DNA of 64,000 nucleotides from JANOSH01 sp031415695 (GTDB taxonomy: Bacteria > Actinomycetota > Acidimicrobiia > Acidimicrobiales > Ilumatobacteraceae): contig JANOSH010000037.1 in the NCBI GenBank assembly GCA_031415695.1, positions 1 through 64,000 on the forward strand, in the 5' to 3' direction. Both the position numbers and the translations under genes were made by a program. The notes under the pieces were generated by a model. The model was not told the origin of the DNA, made no database searches, and worked only from the letters and a program-made list of their open reading frames with translations. Below, in pieces: positions 17,101 through 26,591 of the stretch (position 1 is the first letter of the stretch; the number at the start of each line of letters is the position of its first letter).

Positions 17101-20100
17101 TCACACGCGGTGGATCAGACCCTTATAGCTGTCCACAAAACCCAACATACGTAACGTGGCGCCCCACGACGACATCTCGATCGACTCACCATTAACCTTT
17201 CGCACCTCGAGGCTTCGTCCGGCCGTTTGGACCCCGGCCAGAACTAACACCCACGCACCCTTCTCGGCCCCTGCGAACGTGATGAGGTGATGCGAACGGG
17301 CGTCGAACCAGGCAACCGGCAGGCCATCAAACAGCACCACCACAGCCGAAGGTACCCGAGTCGGGCGCCCCGGGCTATCGGGCCACGCCAACGCCGCGCC
17401 GTAGACCTGAGCCGGGTCGGTCGCGGCTAGACGATGGACAGCCGGTTCGCCGCCTGCTGCCCGAGTCGACCGAAGACGATCGACCGCTCCCGGCAATGCG
17501 AACTGCGCGGCACCTAACCCGGCTATGAAATACCCGCGCCGCACCTGACCACGTTCCTCTAACATTTTCAACACGCCATACAGAGCGGTGAACCCACCAG
17601 GTACACCTTCGGCGTTGACTGCCTCACGCGTCACCACGCCCTGGCGCTCCAACAGTTGCAGCGCAAGCCCGTGGGCACGCTCGGTAGTCGACGGTTGCGG
17701 AACCAGCAGTGGCGCGACCAGTGACCACCGGCCAGCCGCGGCGGGAGGCCCAAGGCGGGTCAGTCGACCTGGCCGCGGCCGTCCGCCACGAGTCGTAACC
17801 GCAGGCTTTCCACTTATCACCATGGCGCGAACCGGCGCGAGCGAATCGTTGGTTACCTCGCCCGCCCACACCAGATCCCACAGTGCCGTCAGCACTTCGA
17901 GCTCGGTTGAACCAGGCGCAGCGCCCAACAATTGCGGCCAAAAACACGCACCCGACGTCGACAACTGTTCACGCAGCGCCACATGCAACGCGCCGTCGAG
18001 TTCCGTTTCGACCGACCCACCACCGGCCAGAAGTCCGATCTGATCGCGGAAATACAGCCGTACCCGATCCTTGCCGGAGCCGCACCACACAACCTCGCCT
18101 GCCGTGCCAAGAGCATCGAGATCGGCGGGCCGATAACCGTCGAGACGAGTCGGCAGTATCTCGGTTTCCAGCGTTGGCATTGCCAACGCGCTGCCTTGCA
18201 GACTTCCTAGCGCCTCGATCAACCCGTCGAGTCCGCGCCGCTTGGACCCGATGCCTTGCCAATCGGCAACAAAGCGTGCGTAGGTGGCCGTGTCGACCGG
18301 TGAAATCTCCTTGCGCAACGAAGCGAGCGATCGGCGTCGAAGCTGACGCAGTACCTCGTCGTCGCACCACTCACGCTCCAAGCCGTTCGGACGAAACTCA
18401 CCCAGCACCACGCGTCCATGGGCCTCGAGTCGCAGCAGCGCCTCGGTAGCCGCTGCTGTGGCAACACCGAACCGCGCTTGCACGTCACGCACCAGGAATG
18501 GGCCGTGCGTGCGCGCGTAACGGCCGACAAGGAAGTCGAGTGGACGATCCACCGGTTCGGTGAACGCACGGGGCAAACCAAGAGGTAACGGGCATCCGAG
18601 TGCATCGCGGTATCGGGCAGCGTCCTCGGCAGCGATGAAACGGCGCTCGCCTGCCACCCCAACTTCGACGGCTCGACGATCGGCAACCAGGCCTACGACC
18701 CACTCCGCCCCAGGGCCGTCGGTACGCGGGTCGATTTCCGCCATCGACAAGTCGCCGAGCCGACGCAAAATGTCATGGAGTTCATCGGCCGTACGGGCGG
18801 CGCGGGTGAGGGACTGTAGATCCAGTTCCAGGTCGGCCAGCGCACCCGCATCGATCAGATCTCGTAGTTCCTCGGCACCGAGCAACTCACGCAACAACTC
18901 ACGATCCAACGACAGCGCAGCAGCACGACGTTCGGCCAACGGTGCGTCACCGGCATACATATACGACGCAATCCAGTTGAATAACAGACTCTGCGCGAAC
19001 GGCGAAGCACGCGGCGTGTCGACACTGACCACCCGAATCTTGCGACTGCGAAGGTCACCCAAAACCTCGCGCAACGCAGGCACGTCGAACACGTCTTGCA
19101 GCACTTCACGCGAGGTTTCAAGCAGCACCGGGAACGACGGAAATTTCGACGCCACGCCAAGCAGGTCGGCAGCACGCTGGCGTTGTTGCCACAACGGGGT
19201 GCGCCGGTCAGGGCGGCGCCGCGGCAGCAACAAGGACCGAGCGGCACACTCACGGAACCGCGCCGCGAACAACGCGGTACCGGGAAGCGTCGAGATGACT
19301 ATGTCGTCAATCTCCGCCGGGTCGATCATCACGACGTCGAGCGCGAGTTCGTCGATCGCCTCAGGCAACCGGATCACAATTCCGTCGTCGCCCCACATGG
19401 TCTCGACCCGAGCATCGAACAGCTCACCGAGTCGTTGTTCAATTGCCATGGCCCATGGCGCATGCACCGGCGTGCCAAACGGTGTGAGTATGCACACTCG
19501 CCAGTCGCCGATTTCGTCGCGGAAACGTTCGACCACAATCGTGCGGTCATCGGGAACGACACCGGTCGCTTCGGCTTGATCCTGCAGATAGAGCACCACG
19601 TTGTTGGCGGCTCGCTCATCGAGCCCGTAGTCCTTGACCAACAGCGCGAAGGTCTCGTGGGGGTCACGACCCCGCATCTCGCGCACAAACGCCCCGAGTG
19701 CCCGACCGAGTTCCAGCGGCCGACCGGGACGATCACCGTGCCAAAAAGGCATCTTGCCCGGTTGGCCGGGCGCCGGAGTGACAATCACGCGCTGCGCATC
19801 GATGTCTTCGATTCGCCATGTCGATGCGCCGAGCACGAACGTTTCCCCCGGGCGGCTTTCGTACACCATCTCCTCGTCGAGTTCGCCAACGCGTGTGCCG
19901 TCCGGCAGGAACACGCCGTACAAACCTCGATCGGGAATCGTGCCACCCGACGTGACCGCAAGTCGCCTCGAGCCGTCCCGGGCGCGCAGGGTACCGGTAA
20001 CCCGATCCCACACGATACGGGGACGCAACTCGCTGAACTGCTCACTCGGATATCGCCCGGCGAGAAGGTCGAGGGTAGCGAAAAACACGTCGTCGCTCAG

Positions 20101-21516
20101 GTCGTGGTAGCACGCACACCGACGCACTATGGTCGCCAATTTATCGACGGTGGTGTCGCCCATCGCCACGTGGGCAACGATGTGCTGGCTGAGCACGTCG
20201 AGCGGATTGCGCAGGTATCGCATCGACTCGACAAGGCCGAGACGCATCCGTTGCGCGACGACCGTGGCCTCCAAAAGGTCTCCGCGATGTTTGGGATACA
20301 GACTTCCTCGGCTCGCCTCGCCAACTGAATGGCCAGCACGCCCCACCCGTTGCAACCCTCGACTCACTGCACCGGGAGACTCGACCTGGATAACAAGATC
20401 TACTGCGCCCATGTCAATCCCGAGCTCGAGACTGCTCGTTGCCACCAGCCCGCGCAACTCGCCTCGTTTAAGCTGGTCCTCGATCACCAAGCGTTGTTCT
20501 CGCGCCAACGACCCGTGGTGGGCCCGAACCAGATCAGGATCACCGGCACTAACCACACCGCGTTCGACGGCAAGCTCGTTGAGCCGGGCCGCCAGTCGTT
20601 CTGCCTGACGTCGAGCGTTGCAGAACACGATGGTTGATCGGTGGGCCAGGATTTCATCGAGCACACTCGGGTAGATACTCGGCCAAATCGAACGCGCCGG
20701 GGCGGTGCCCCCGAGCGCGCTCGACGCCGGTCCCGAGCGCAGATCGTTGGCCGACGGTTGTTGGCCGAGGTCGCCCATGTCGTCAATGGGAACCTTCACC
20801 GTCAACTCCATTGGTTTGACGATGCCGGCGTCGACAATGGTCACCGGCCGAGGTCGACCGGTGTCACCAAAACCGCCGAGGAACCGAGCAATCTCGTCGA
20901 GAGGACGCTGCGTTGCCGACAACCCGATGCGTTGGGGCGGCTTGTCACAAATCTCTTCAAGGCGTTCCAACGTTAGCGCGAGGTGGGCACCACGCTTCGT
21001 AGAAGCCATGGCGTGAATTTCGTCGATGATGACCGCCTCGACCCCGGCCAGGGTTTCACGCGCCGCCGACGTGACCATCAGGTACAGGCTCTCGGGCGTG
21101 GTAATCAACAAGTCGGGCGGTCGGCGAATGAGCGCGGCGCGATCCTTGGGCGAGGTGTCACCGGTGCGCATGCCCACAACGGGCGGCGTGAACTCGAGCC
21201 CAAGTCGTTCGGCGGCCAATCGAATACCGGCAATCGGTGCCCTGAGGTTCTTTTCGACGTCGAAAGCTAGGGCCCGCAACGGACTGATGTAGAGCAGTCG
21301 AGTCCGATGAGTCCGTTCGGCCGGTTCGGCCTGCCCCAAACGGTCGATCCCCCACAAGAAGGCCGTCAGAGTTTTGCCGGAACCGGTGGGAGCCAACACC
21401 AACGTGTGATCGCCCTTGGCAATCGCCGGCCAGCCCAGAGTCTGGGGAGCCGTCGGCTCCGGAAAGCATGTTGAGAACCAAGCCCGAACCGCGGGAGAGA
21501 ACCGATCGAACATCAA
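17101..21516 (-). CDS. lhr: Lhr-family ATP-dependent DNA helicase
   Basis: A 1471-residue superfamily 2 helicase, the usual length of full Lhr. Motif I is VLAPTGSGKTLTAFLWGIDRL and motif II is VIIDEIHAMASTKRGAHLAL; LLYISPLRALAFDVEKN is motif Ia, and later motifs include FCNARRQAERL, VATSSLELGIDMGAVDLVI and QRVGRAGH. The large C-terminal part (after about residue 530) contains the Lhr-core winged-helix and beta-barrel domains and the C-terminal Lhr extension. Mycobacterial Lhr is a 3'-to-5' translocase that unwinds RNA:DNA hybrids and is linked to DNA repair; the neighbouring nei2 supports a repair role. ATG ATG precede FDRFSPAVRAWF; the first is used. Confidence 0.95.
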   Translation of the reverse strand: MMFDRFSPAVRAWFSTCFPEPTAPQTLGWPAIAKGDHTLVLAPTGSGKTLTAFLWGIDRLGQAEPAERTHRTRLLYISPLRALAFDVEKNLRAPIAGIRLAAERLGLEFTPPVVGMRTGDTSPKDRAALIRRPPDLLITTPESLYLMVTSAARETLAGVEAVIIDEIHAMASTKRGAHLALTLERLEEICDKPPQRIGLSATQRPLDEIARFLGGFGDTGRPRPVTIVDAGIVKPMELTVKVPIDDMGDLGQQPSANDLRSGPASSALGGTAPARSIWPSIYPSVLDEILAHRSTIVFCNARRQAERLAARLNELAVERGVVSAGDPDLVRAHHGSLAREQRLVIEDQLKRGELRGLVATSSLELGIDMGAVDLVIQVESPGAVSRGLQRVGRAGHSVGEASRGSLYPKHRGDLLEATVVAQRMRLGLVESMRYLRNPLDVLSQHIVAHVAMGDTTVDKLATIVRRCACYHDLSDDVFFATLDLLAGRYPSEQFSELRPRIVWDRVTGTLRARDGSRRLAVTSGGTIPDRGLYGVFLPDGTRVGELDEEMVYESRPGETFVLGASTWRIEDIDAQRVIVTPAPGQPGKMPFWHGDRPGRPLELGRALGAFVREMRGRDPHETFALLVKDYGLDERAANNVVLYLQDQAEATGVVPDDRTIVVERFRDEIGDWRVCILTPFGTPVHAPWAMAIEQRLGELFDARVETMWGDDGIVIRLPEAIDELALDVVMIDPAEIDDIVISTLPGTALFAARFRECAARSLLLPRRRPDRRTPLWQQRQRAADLLGVASKFPSFPVLLETSREVLQDVFDVPALREVLGDLRSRKIRVVSVDTPRASPFAQSLLFNWIASYMYAGDAPLAERRAAALSLDRELLRELLGAEELRDLIDAGALADLELDLQSLTRAARTADELHDILRRLGDLSMAEIDPRTDGPGAEWVVGLVADRRAVEVGVAGERRFIAAEDAARYRDALGCPLPLGLPRAFTEPVDRPLDFLVGRYARTHGPFLVRDVQARFGVATAAATEALLRLEAHGRVVLGEFRPNGLEREWCDDEVLRQLRRRSLASLRKEISPVDTATYARFVADWQGIGSKRRGLDGLIEALGSLQGSALAMPTLETEILPTRLDGYRPADLDALGTAGEVVWCGSGKDRVRLYFRDQIGLLAGGGSVETELDGALHVALREQLSTSGACFWPQLLGAAPGSTELEVLTALWDLVWAGEVTNDSLAPVRAMVISGKPAVTTRGGRPRPGRLTRLGPPAAAGRWSLVAPLLVPQPSTTERAHGLALQLLERQGVVTREAVNAEGVPGGFTALYGVLKMLEERGQVRRGYFIAGLGAAQFALPGAVDRLRSTRAAGGEPAVHRLAATDPAQVYGAALAWPDSPGRPTRVPSAVVVLFDGLPVAWFDARSHHLITFAGAEKGAWVLVLAGVQTAGRSLEVRKVNGESIEMSSWGATLRMLGFVDSYKGLIHRV

Positions 21517-21611
21517 CCACCAATCTACGGGTCCAGAATCGTCTGGTTTGTGTCAATTTGGGACAGGAAAGTGCCGTCCGACTCTTGTGAATATCACCGT
21601 TAGCGGCCACA

Positions 21612-22472
21612 ATGACACTCGTGCGGAGATTTTTGTCAGGCAAACATGCGGTGAAGTCCACAAAGCCTGAACAACTACCACTCATTCCCCATGGTCTAAA
21701 TACCGGCATTGGTGAGCTGACGACCAGCCTCTTTGAGTCCGTCCGCAACGAAACCTGGATACTTCGCTACCAGCCCGTTGTCGATACCATCACCCGGCGA
21801 ATCACTGGCGCCGAAGCAATGATGGGCTGGCATCACGAGTGCGAAGGCTGGATCGAAGGTGACGCTCTCGCTGCCATCGCCGGACAAGCCGGCCTGGCAA
21901 CCATTCTCGACCGCAATGTCCTGAACCGAAGCTGCATCGAAGCAGCCCAGTGGAATCTGCCCACAAACTTTTCCCTACGGGTAAACATCTCATCGAACTA
22001 CATCGCAGCGAGATCCTTCCCCTCCGACGTTCGCAAGGCACTGCTTACATCGGGGCTGCCCGCAACCAACATGCGCATCGAAATCGCCGAAGCGCCAATG
22101 AAGACCAACACCGCCACGACTCTGCGAAACCTCGAGGCCATCCGCGAACTCGGTGTTGGCGTCGACGTCGACGGGTTTGGCACGGGCTACGGCTCGGCTC
22201 TCTATCTCAAACACTTCCCGGTAACCGGGATCAAACTCGATCGCCGGTTCGTAGCAGGCATAGGCCGTACTCGACGAGACAACGTCATCATCGACGGGCT
22301 CGCTGGCCTCGCCACCGACCTCGGCCTCACCGTTGTGGCCGACGGCGTCACCAGCGAATTGCAACGCCAAAGCCTCGCCGAATCAGGGATCTGCGAAGCG
22401 CAAGGCTGGTTGTTCGCCCCGGCGGTCGACACAAACGAGTTCGCCGACATGCTCATCGGCGGCGCTCTGTGA
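21612..22472 (+). CDS. EAL-domain protein with degenerate active site
   Basis: A 286-residue single EAL domain without GGDEF, PAS or membrane segments. The fold is clear: ILRYQPVVDTITRRITGAEA, NISSNYIAA, MRIEIAEAP, FGTGYGSALYLKHFPVTGIKLDRRFV and CEAQGWLFAPA. However, EAL is Glu68-Ala-Met, the metal-binding DDFGTGY is D187-G188-FGTGY, and the VVAEG glutamate is D244. Metal ligands at other positions (the Asn of NIS, the Glu of EIAEA, the Lys of IKLD, the Gln of AQGW) remain. Full c-di-GMP phosphodiesterase activity is doubtful; a c-di-GMP sensor role is an alternative. It is divergent from lhr and convergent with the following gene. Confidence 0.85.
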   Translation: MTLVRRFLSGKHAVKSTKPEQLPLIPHGLNTGIGELTTSLFESVRNETWILRYQPVVDTITRRITGAEAMMGWHHECEGWIEGDALAAIAGQAGLATILDRNVLNRSCIEAAQWNLPTNFSLRVNISSNYIAARSFPSDVRKALLTSGLPATNMRIEIAEAPMKTNTATTLRNLEAIRELGVGVDVDGFGTGYGSALYLKHFPVTGIKLDRRFVAGIGRTRRDNVIIDGLAGLATDLGLTVVADGVTSELQRQSLAESGICEAQGWLFAPAVDTNEFADMLIGGAL

Positions 22473-22482
22473 AGCCAGCCAG

Positions 22483-23265
22483 TTAGCCGACTACTCCAAA
22501 CAAACGCAGCTCGCTTACCGCAGTAAAGTCGAGTTCCGGTGCAGCGGTGGTGGCGAGCACCTCGAACACCACCCTGGTCGTTGTAGTGGATACCGCAAGC
22601 ACCTGAAGCCCACGCGACTCGGTAAACGCCTGCACCACACTGGTGCCGTCGTCAAAGCTCCAACGCCCCTCGGTGATACGACGAGTCTGCAAGAAACGGT
22701 CGGCGTTAGTGCATTGATCCAACTTGTCGTAGCCGGGCACGAGCCCGACCGACGACAACGTGGTCGACCCCGCCAGGGTCATGGTCAACGTGCGTCCACG
22801 TCCGTCACCCGGCACCCGCCAGGCCGTGTCGGCGGTACCATCAGCAACAAGCGACGCCTGGTAGCTCACTGTTTGGCCGCAGCCGTTCTGGGCCGTGTTC
22901 GAGGTAGCAGACGCAACGACCGTAAAGGCAAGCACCGACGGTTTCGGTGCCGATCTCGTGGCCGGAACTGCTCCCGGCACCGTCGCCACCGTGGATGACG
23001 CTACGGGAATGAGCGGCGCGATTTCGACACGCCCCCGCTTGGGTTCTTTGGGTTCAGCATCGGCTGCTGCCTCGTCGCGGCCGCGTTGCTCGGCCAGTCG
23101 TTGCACCTGAGTAACTGCGAAAAACAAGGCGCCGGTGAGCGCCAGAAACGTCAGGAGCCACGACCCGAGAGCGATTGGCGAACGGCGCGACTTTGCCCCG
23201 CACCATTCGCACCGGTCATCATTTGCAACCATCGGGCTACGACAGGTTAGGCAATGCACAGACAC
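22483..23265 (-). CDS. membrane-anchored zinc-ribbon protein with discoidin-like C-terminal domain
   Basis: 260 residues. The N-terminus is a zinc ribbon (CLTCRSPMVANDDRCEWCG, C-x2-C and C-x2-C), followed by one membrane helix (IALGSWLLTFLALTGALFFAV, about residues 32-52), an acidic/basic linker, and a beta-rich C-terminal domain from about residue 110. There, DTAWRVPGDGRGRTLTMTL and SVGLVPGYDKLDQ resemble the 'NADase-type glycan-binding' discoidin fold found in actinobacterial proteins. Orientation by the positive-inside rule puts the ribbon inside and the beta domain outside. It sits between the EAL protein and helD without obvious co-function. Function unknown. Confidence 0.7.
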   Translation of the reverse strand: MSVHCLTCRSPMVANDDRCEWCGAKSRRSPIALGSWLLTFLALTGALFFAVTQVQRLAEQRGRDEAAADAEPKEPKRGRVEIAPLIPVASSTVATVPGAVPATRSAPKPSVLAFTVVASATSNTAQNGCGQTVSYQASLVADGTADTAWRVPGDGRGRTLTMTLAGSTTLSSVGLVPGYDKLDQCTNADRFLQTRRITEGRWSFDDGTSVVQAFTESRGLQVLAVSTTTTRVVFEVLATTAAPELDFTAVSELRLFGVVG

Positions 23266-23327
23266 CCATCGTATGCCCCGATCAGCGCGTTGTCGCGGCA
23301 GTCACCCAACCGTTACGGACGTGAACC

Positions 23328-25463
23328 TTAGCCCCCAAGCAACTCAACCGGCAACAGCTCGGCATGCACAATGCACAGTCGTTGCGTGGCTCGGGTAAGG
23401 CTGACATACAAGGCCCGCATCCCCTGGGTTTGCTCTCGCACAATTCGCGCCGGTTCTACAACCACCACACCATCGAGTTCGAGACCTTTAACCAGGCTCA
23501 CGGGCACCACTGTCACCGTCGAGGTCAGGCCCTGGTGCGCCGCACGACCCACGTCGAGACCTGCTGCCTCGAGGCCGAGAGCGACCGATTCAGCCAGCGA
23601 GTCGGGGGTAACTACTGCGAGTGAACCGTTCGGCAAGCTTGCCGCCAACTCGTTGACAATCTGAGGCAGCGCCGCAACCACATCGTCGACCGAAACGATC
23701 CACGGATCGAAGTCACCGGCCCGCACTGAAATAGGCGCTTTGAGCTGCGGTGCCGCGGTCGCCAACACCTTGGCCGCGAGTTGCATCGACGAATCGGGAA
23801 TGCGATAACCGACCGTCAGTTCAACAATGCGAGGATCCTTGCGGTCGGGCAGGTGGCTGAGCATCTCGTCCCACGAGTTGGCCGCAAACGGCCCGGTGGC
23901 CTGAGCAATGTCGCCAACGACGGTCATGGAACCATTGAGGCTTCGGCGTTCACACATCCGAAGCTGCATCGGAGTCAGATCTTGCACTTCGTCGACGACA
24001 ATATGGCCAAACGTGCGGATTTCGTCTTCGGTGCGAATCTTGCCGTGCTTATCGGGTCGAGGACCAAGTAGTGCCCGGGTCTCGTCGAGCAGCGCAGCGT
24101 CGGCGGTGGTCCAACGAACCGCCGACAACGATTCGTCACGCGGGCGGGCCAAAGCACGGCACTCGTCGTCGGACAACCATCTCGAGGCCGCCAGCTTGAT
24201 AAGCGCAGTTGATCCGAACAGATCGTGCACGAGTTGGGCGGGGGTCATCATCGGCCACATTCGCTCGAACGTGAGCCGCACATCGTCGAGCAGGTGGACC
24301 CGGGCGCGAACCTCGTCGGTTGTCACCTCGACCACTCGCGAACTCGCCGCCAGTGCCGCATATACCTCTTGTTCGACGAAGCGACGGGCGGCGTTGTGGC
24401 GGCGGAATCGGCGCCGAGCCGATTGAATGATCTGCTCGCTCACCTGCGGAGTCAACCGCAAACTCGACGTTCCCCAAGGAATGATGAGCGGCTCGCGCAA
24501 AGGACGCTCGCGATCGCGCACGGCCTTGGACAAGACCTTGCTCATCCGCACGTCACCCTTAATTTTGCTGACCTGAGCGTTGTCGTCGCCAGAGAACTTC
24601 GCATCGGACACAAGGTCCGACAGAACCACCTGGTCGACGCCGGCCTCACCAAGGCTAGGAAGCACCTGGCTGATGTACTTCAAGAACAATCGGTTAGGGC
24701 CGATCATCAACACACCCTGATCTTCGAGCGGGAACCGGTGGGTATACAAAAGGTACGCAGCACGGTGTAACGCCACAACGGTCTTGCCGGTTCCGGGCCC
24801 GCCTTGAACGACCAGTACGCCAGCCTGCGGGGAGCGGATGATTTCGTCCTGCTCGCCTTGAATAGTGGCAACAATGTCGCCCAGTTGACCGGTGCGGCCC
24901 TTTTCCAGCGCAGCCAGCAATGTGGAATACCCCTGCAGCACCAGCCCATCGTCCTGGCCGATACCGAGGTGGCCTTCTCCGAAGAGTTCGTCTTCAATCC
25001 CGATGAGCTTGGGTCCGGCAACACTGAAGTGCCGACGCCGGGCGAGACCCATCGTTTGACGTCCCGTAGCCCGGTAAAACGGTTCCGCTACCGGAGCGCG
25101 CCAGTCGACAACAACCGGTTCACGGTTCTTGTCACTGATAGCCAGCCGGCCGATATGGAACGATTCGTGATCAGACGTGGCCGAAGCAACCCGATCGGCC
25201 GCGTCGACAACGCGATCGATGCGACCGAACACCAAAGCGGAATCGCGCAGATCGAGCTGCGTGAGCCGGTTCGAGATAACACCTTCGAACGTGTCGGCTT
25301 CCCAACGCGCCTGATGCGTACCGCCACGACCTACTTCGGTGAGCGCCCGAAGCCTCCACGCATCTTGCTTACTGGCTTCCAAACACTCGTAGGCAAAGTC
25401 GATGTAGGCCTGTTCGGATTCAAGATCAGGATGCGGCACCATACGACCTTCCGTGTCGTCCAT
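23328..25463 (-). CDS. helD: HelD/HelR-type RNA polymerase-associated ATPase
   Basis: 711 residues of the UvrD/Rep-like superfamily 1, with the actinobacterial HelD plan. There is an N-terminal helical arm (LESEQAYIDFAYECLEASK), Walker A VVQGGPGTGKTVVALHRAAYLLYTHR, a central insertion, Walker B HIVVDEVQDLTPMQLRM, motif III VVGDIAQATG, and late motifs including VVTPDSLAESVALGL, VKGLELDGVVVVEP and LYVSLTRATQRL. HelD proteins pull stalled or rifampicin-bound RNA polymerase from DNA and recycle it. Start uncertain among the first codons (the ATG at 25463 is used; a second Met is at residue 8). It diverges from the haem operon with 90 bases between starts. Confidence 0.9.
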   Translation of the reverse strand: MDDTEGRMVPHPDLESEQAYIDFAYECLEASKQDAWRLRALTEVGRGGTHQARWEADTFEGVISNRLTQLDLRDSALVFGRIDRVVDAADRVASATSDHESFHIGRLAISDKNREPVVVDWRAPVAEPFYRATGRQTMGLARRRHFSVAGPKLIGIEDELFGEGHLGIGQDDGLVLQGYSTLLAALEKGRTGQLGDIVATIQGEQDEIIRSPQAGVLVVQGGPGTGKTVVALHRAAYLLYTHRFPLEDQGVLMIGPNRLFLKYISQVLPSLGEAGVDQVVLSDLVSDAKFSGDDNAQVSKIKGDVRMSKVLSKAVRDRERPLREPLIIPWGTSSLRLTPQVSEQIIQSARRRFRRHNAARRFVEQEVYAALAASSRVVEVTTDEVRARVHLLDDVRLTFERMWPMMTPAQLVHDLFGSTALIKLAASRWLSDDECRALARPRDESLSAVRWTTADAALLDETRALLGPRPDKHGKIRTEDEIRTFGHIVVDEVQDLTPMQLRMCERRSLNGSMTVVGDIAQATGPFAANSWDEMLSHLPDRKDPRIVELTVGYRIPDSSMQLAAKVLATAAPQLKAPISVRAGDFDPWIVSVDDVVAALPQIVNELAASLPNGSLAVVTPDSLAESVALGLEAAGLDVGRAAHQGLTSTVTVVPVSLVKGLELDGVVVVEPARIVREQTQGMRALYVSLTRATQRLCIVHAELLPVELLGG

Positions 25464-25539
25464 TTCTTAGGGAGGGTCCAACTCTATCGGCCCGAACCGG
25501 ACGAGATGAAGAGAATGGGAGCAAACCCCCTTTAGGCAA

Positions 25540-25545
25540 TAGCCT
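25540..25545 (+). promoter_or_regulatory. -10 box before hemE
   Basis: TAGCCT ends 9 nt before the GTG of hemE. The same hexamer at almost the same distance occurs before the aldose epimerase-like gene, the nucleotide cyclase and the VWA gene in this window. It implies a leader of only 2-3 nt. Confidence 0.45.
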
Positions 25546-25553
25546 GCGAGGTC

Positions 25554-26591
25554 GTGAACGACGTCTTTCTGCGGGCCTGTCGGCGAGAGCCCGTGCCCCA
25601 CACCCCAGTCTGGTACATGCGCCAGGCGGGTAGATCCCTGCCCGAATACCGTGCCGTACGCGGACCAGGCTCCATCCTTGACGCCATTGCCCAGCCCGAA
25701 CTGGCCGCCGAAATCACCTTGCAACCAGTCCGTCGCTACGGTGTCGACGCCGCCATCTTGTACAGCGACATTGTTGTACCTGTCGCTGCCATCGGCTTCG
25801 GTGTCGATATCGCCCCTGGCGTTGGCCCAGTTGTCGCCAACCCATTCCGATCGGCCGCCGACCTCAAACGACTGCGTCCGCTCGAACCCGAGACCGACAC
25901 ACCCTACGTACTCGAAACCTGCCGAATCCTGGCCCGCGAGCTTCCCGTTCCCCTGATTGGCTTCGCCGGCGCTCCGTTCACCGTTGCCAGCTACCTGCTC
26001 GAAGGCCGTCCCAGTCGCACGTACGAGAACACCAAATCGCTCATGTACGCCAACCCCACGCTGTGGCATCAGCTCATGGAACTCCTCACCGACCTAGCCG
26101 TGACATCGCTTCGAAGCCAAGTGGCCAACGGCGCGCGAGCCATGCAGCTGTTCGATTCGTGGGCCGGTGCGCTGTCGTTAGCCGACTACCGGCGCTACGT
26201 CCTACCTCACTCCACCAGAGTTTTCGACCAACTCGCCGACCTCAATGTGCCTGCAGTTCATTTCGGTGTGCAAACAGGGGAGCTACTCGGTGCCATGGCC
26301 GAAGCAGGCATGTCGCATCACGACCGCTTTGTCACTGGCGTCGATTGGCGAGTATCGCTCGACGACGCCCGCCAACGTGTCGGCGACGGCGTCGCTCTAC
26401 AAGGCAACCTCGACCCGACAGCGCTGCTGTGTGGGGCCGACGTCGCCAAGGCGCAAGCCTCAACTATCCTTACCGCCAACGCCGGTCGGCCCGGCTACAT
26501 CTTCAACCTGGGTCACGGGGTACTTCCCACCACGGACCCGGCTGTTCTCGAGCAGCTCACCGACCACGTACACGCCTGGACCCCGTCGTGA
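25554..26591 (+). CDS. hemE: uroporphyrinogen decarboxylase
   Basis: A 345-residue HemE, converting uroporphyrinogen III to coproporphyrinogen III by four decarboxylations. Signature 1, PVWYMRQAGRSLPEYR, has the catalytic Arg residues; GFAGAPFTVASYLLEG is signature 2; DIVVPVAAIGFGVDI carries the catalytic Asp region, and LFDSWAGALS and VHFGVQTGELL follow. Starting GTG (25554) gives NDVFLRACRRE, the usual N-terminus. It heads a run of three haem genes whose ends overlap by 4 bases each, so they are translationally coupled. Confidence 0.95.
   Translation: MNDVFLRACRREPVPHTPVWYMRQAGRSLPEYRAVRGPGSILDAIAQPELAAEITLQPVRRYGVDAAILYSDIVVPVAAIGFGVDIAPGVGPVVANPFRSAADLKRLRPLEPETDTPYVLETCRILARELPVPLIGFAGAPFTVASYLLEGRPSRTYENTKSLMYANPTLWHQLMELLTDLAVTSLRSQVANGARAMQLFDSWAGALSLADYRRYVLPHSTRVFDQLADLNVPAVHFGVQTGELLGAMAEAGMSHHDRFVTGVDWRVSLDDARQRVGDGVALQGNLDPTALLCGADVAKAQASTILTANAGRPGYIFNLGHGVLPTTDPAVLEQLTDHVHAWTPS

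Noticed and set aside
19096..20328. 410-codon forward open frame inside lhr
   Set aside because: Antisense to conserved Lhr sequence; no recognisable features.
26063..26587. Upstream extension of the ferrochelatase frame
   Set aside because: Overlaps conserved hemE sequence in another frame; the true start is the GTG at 26588 coupled to the hemE stop.
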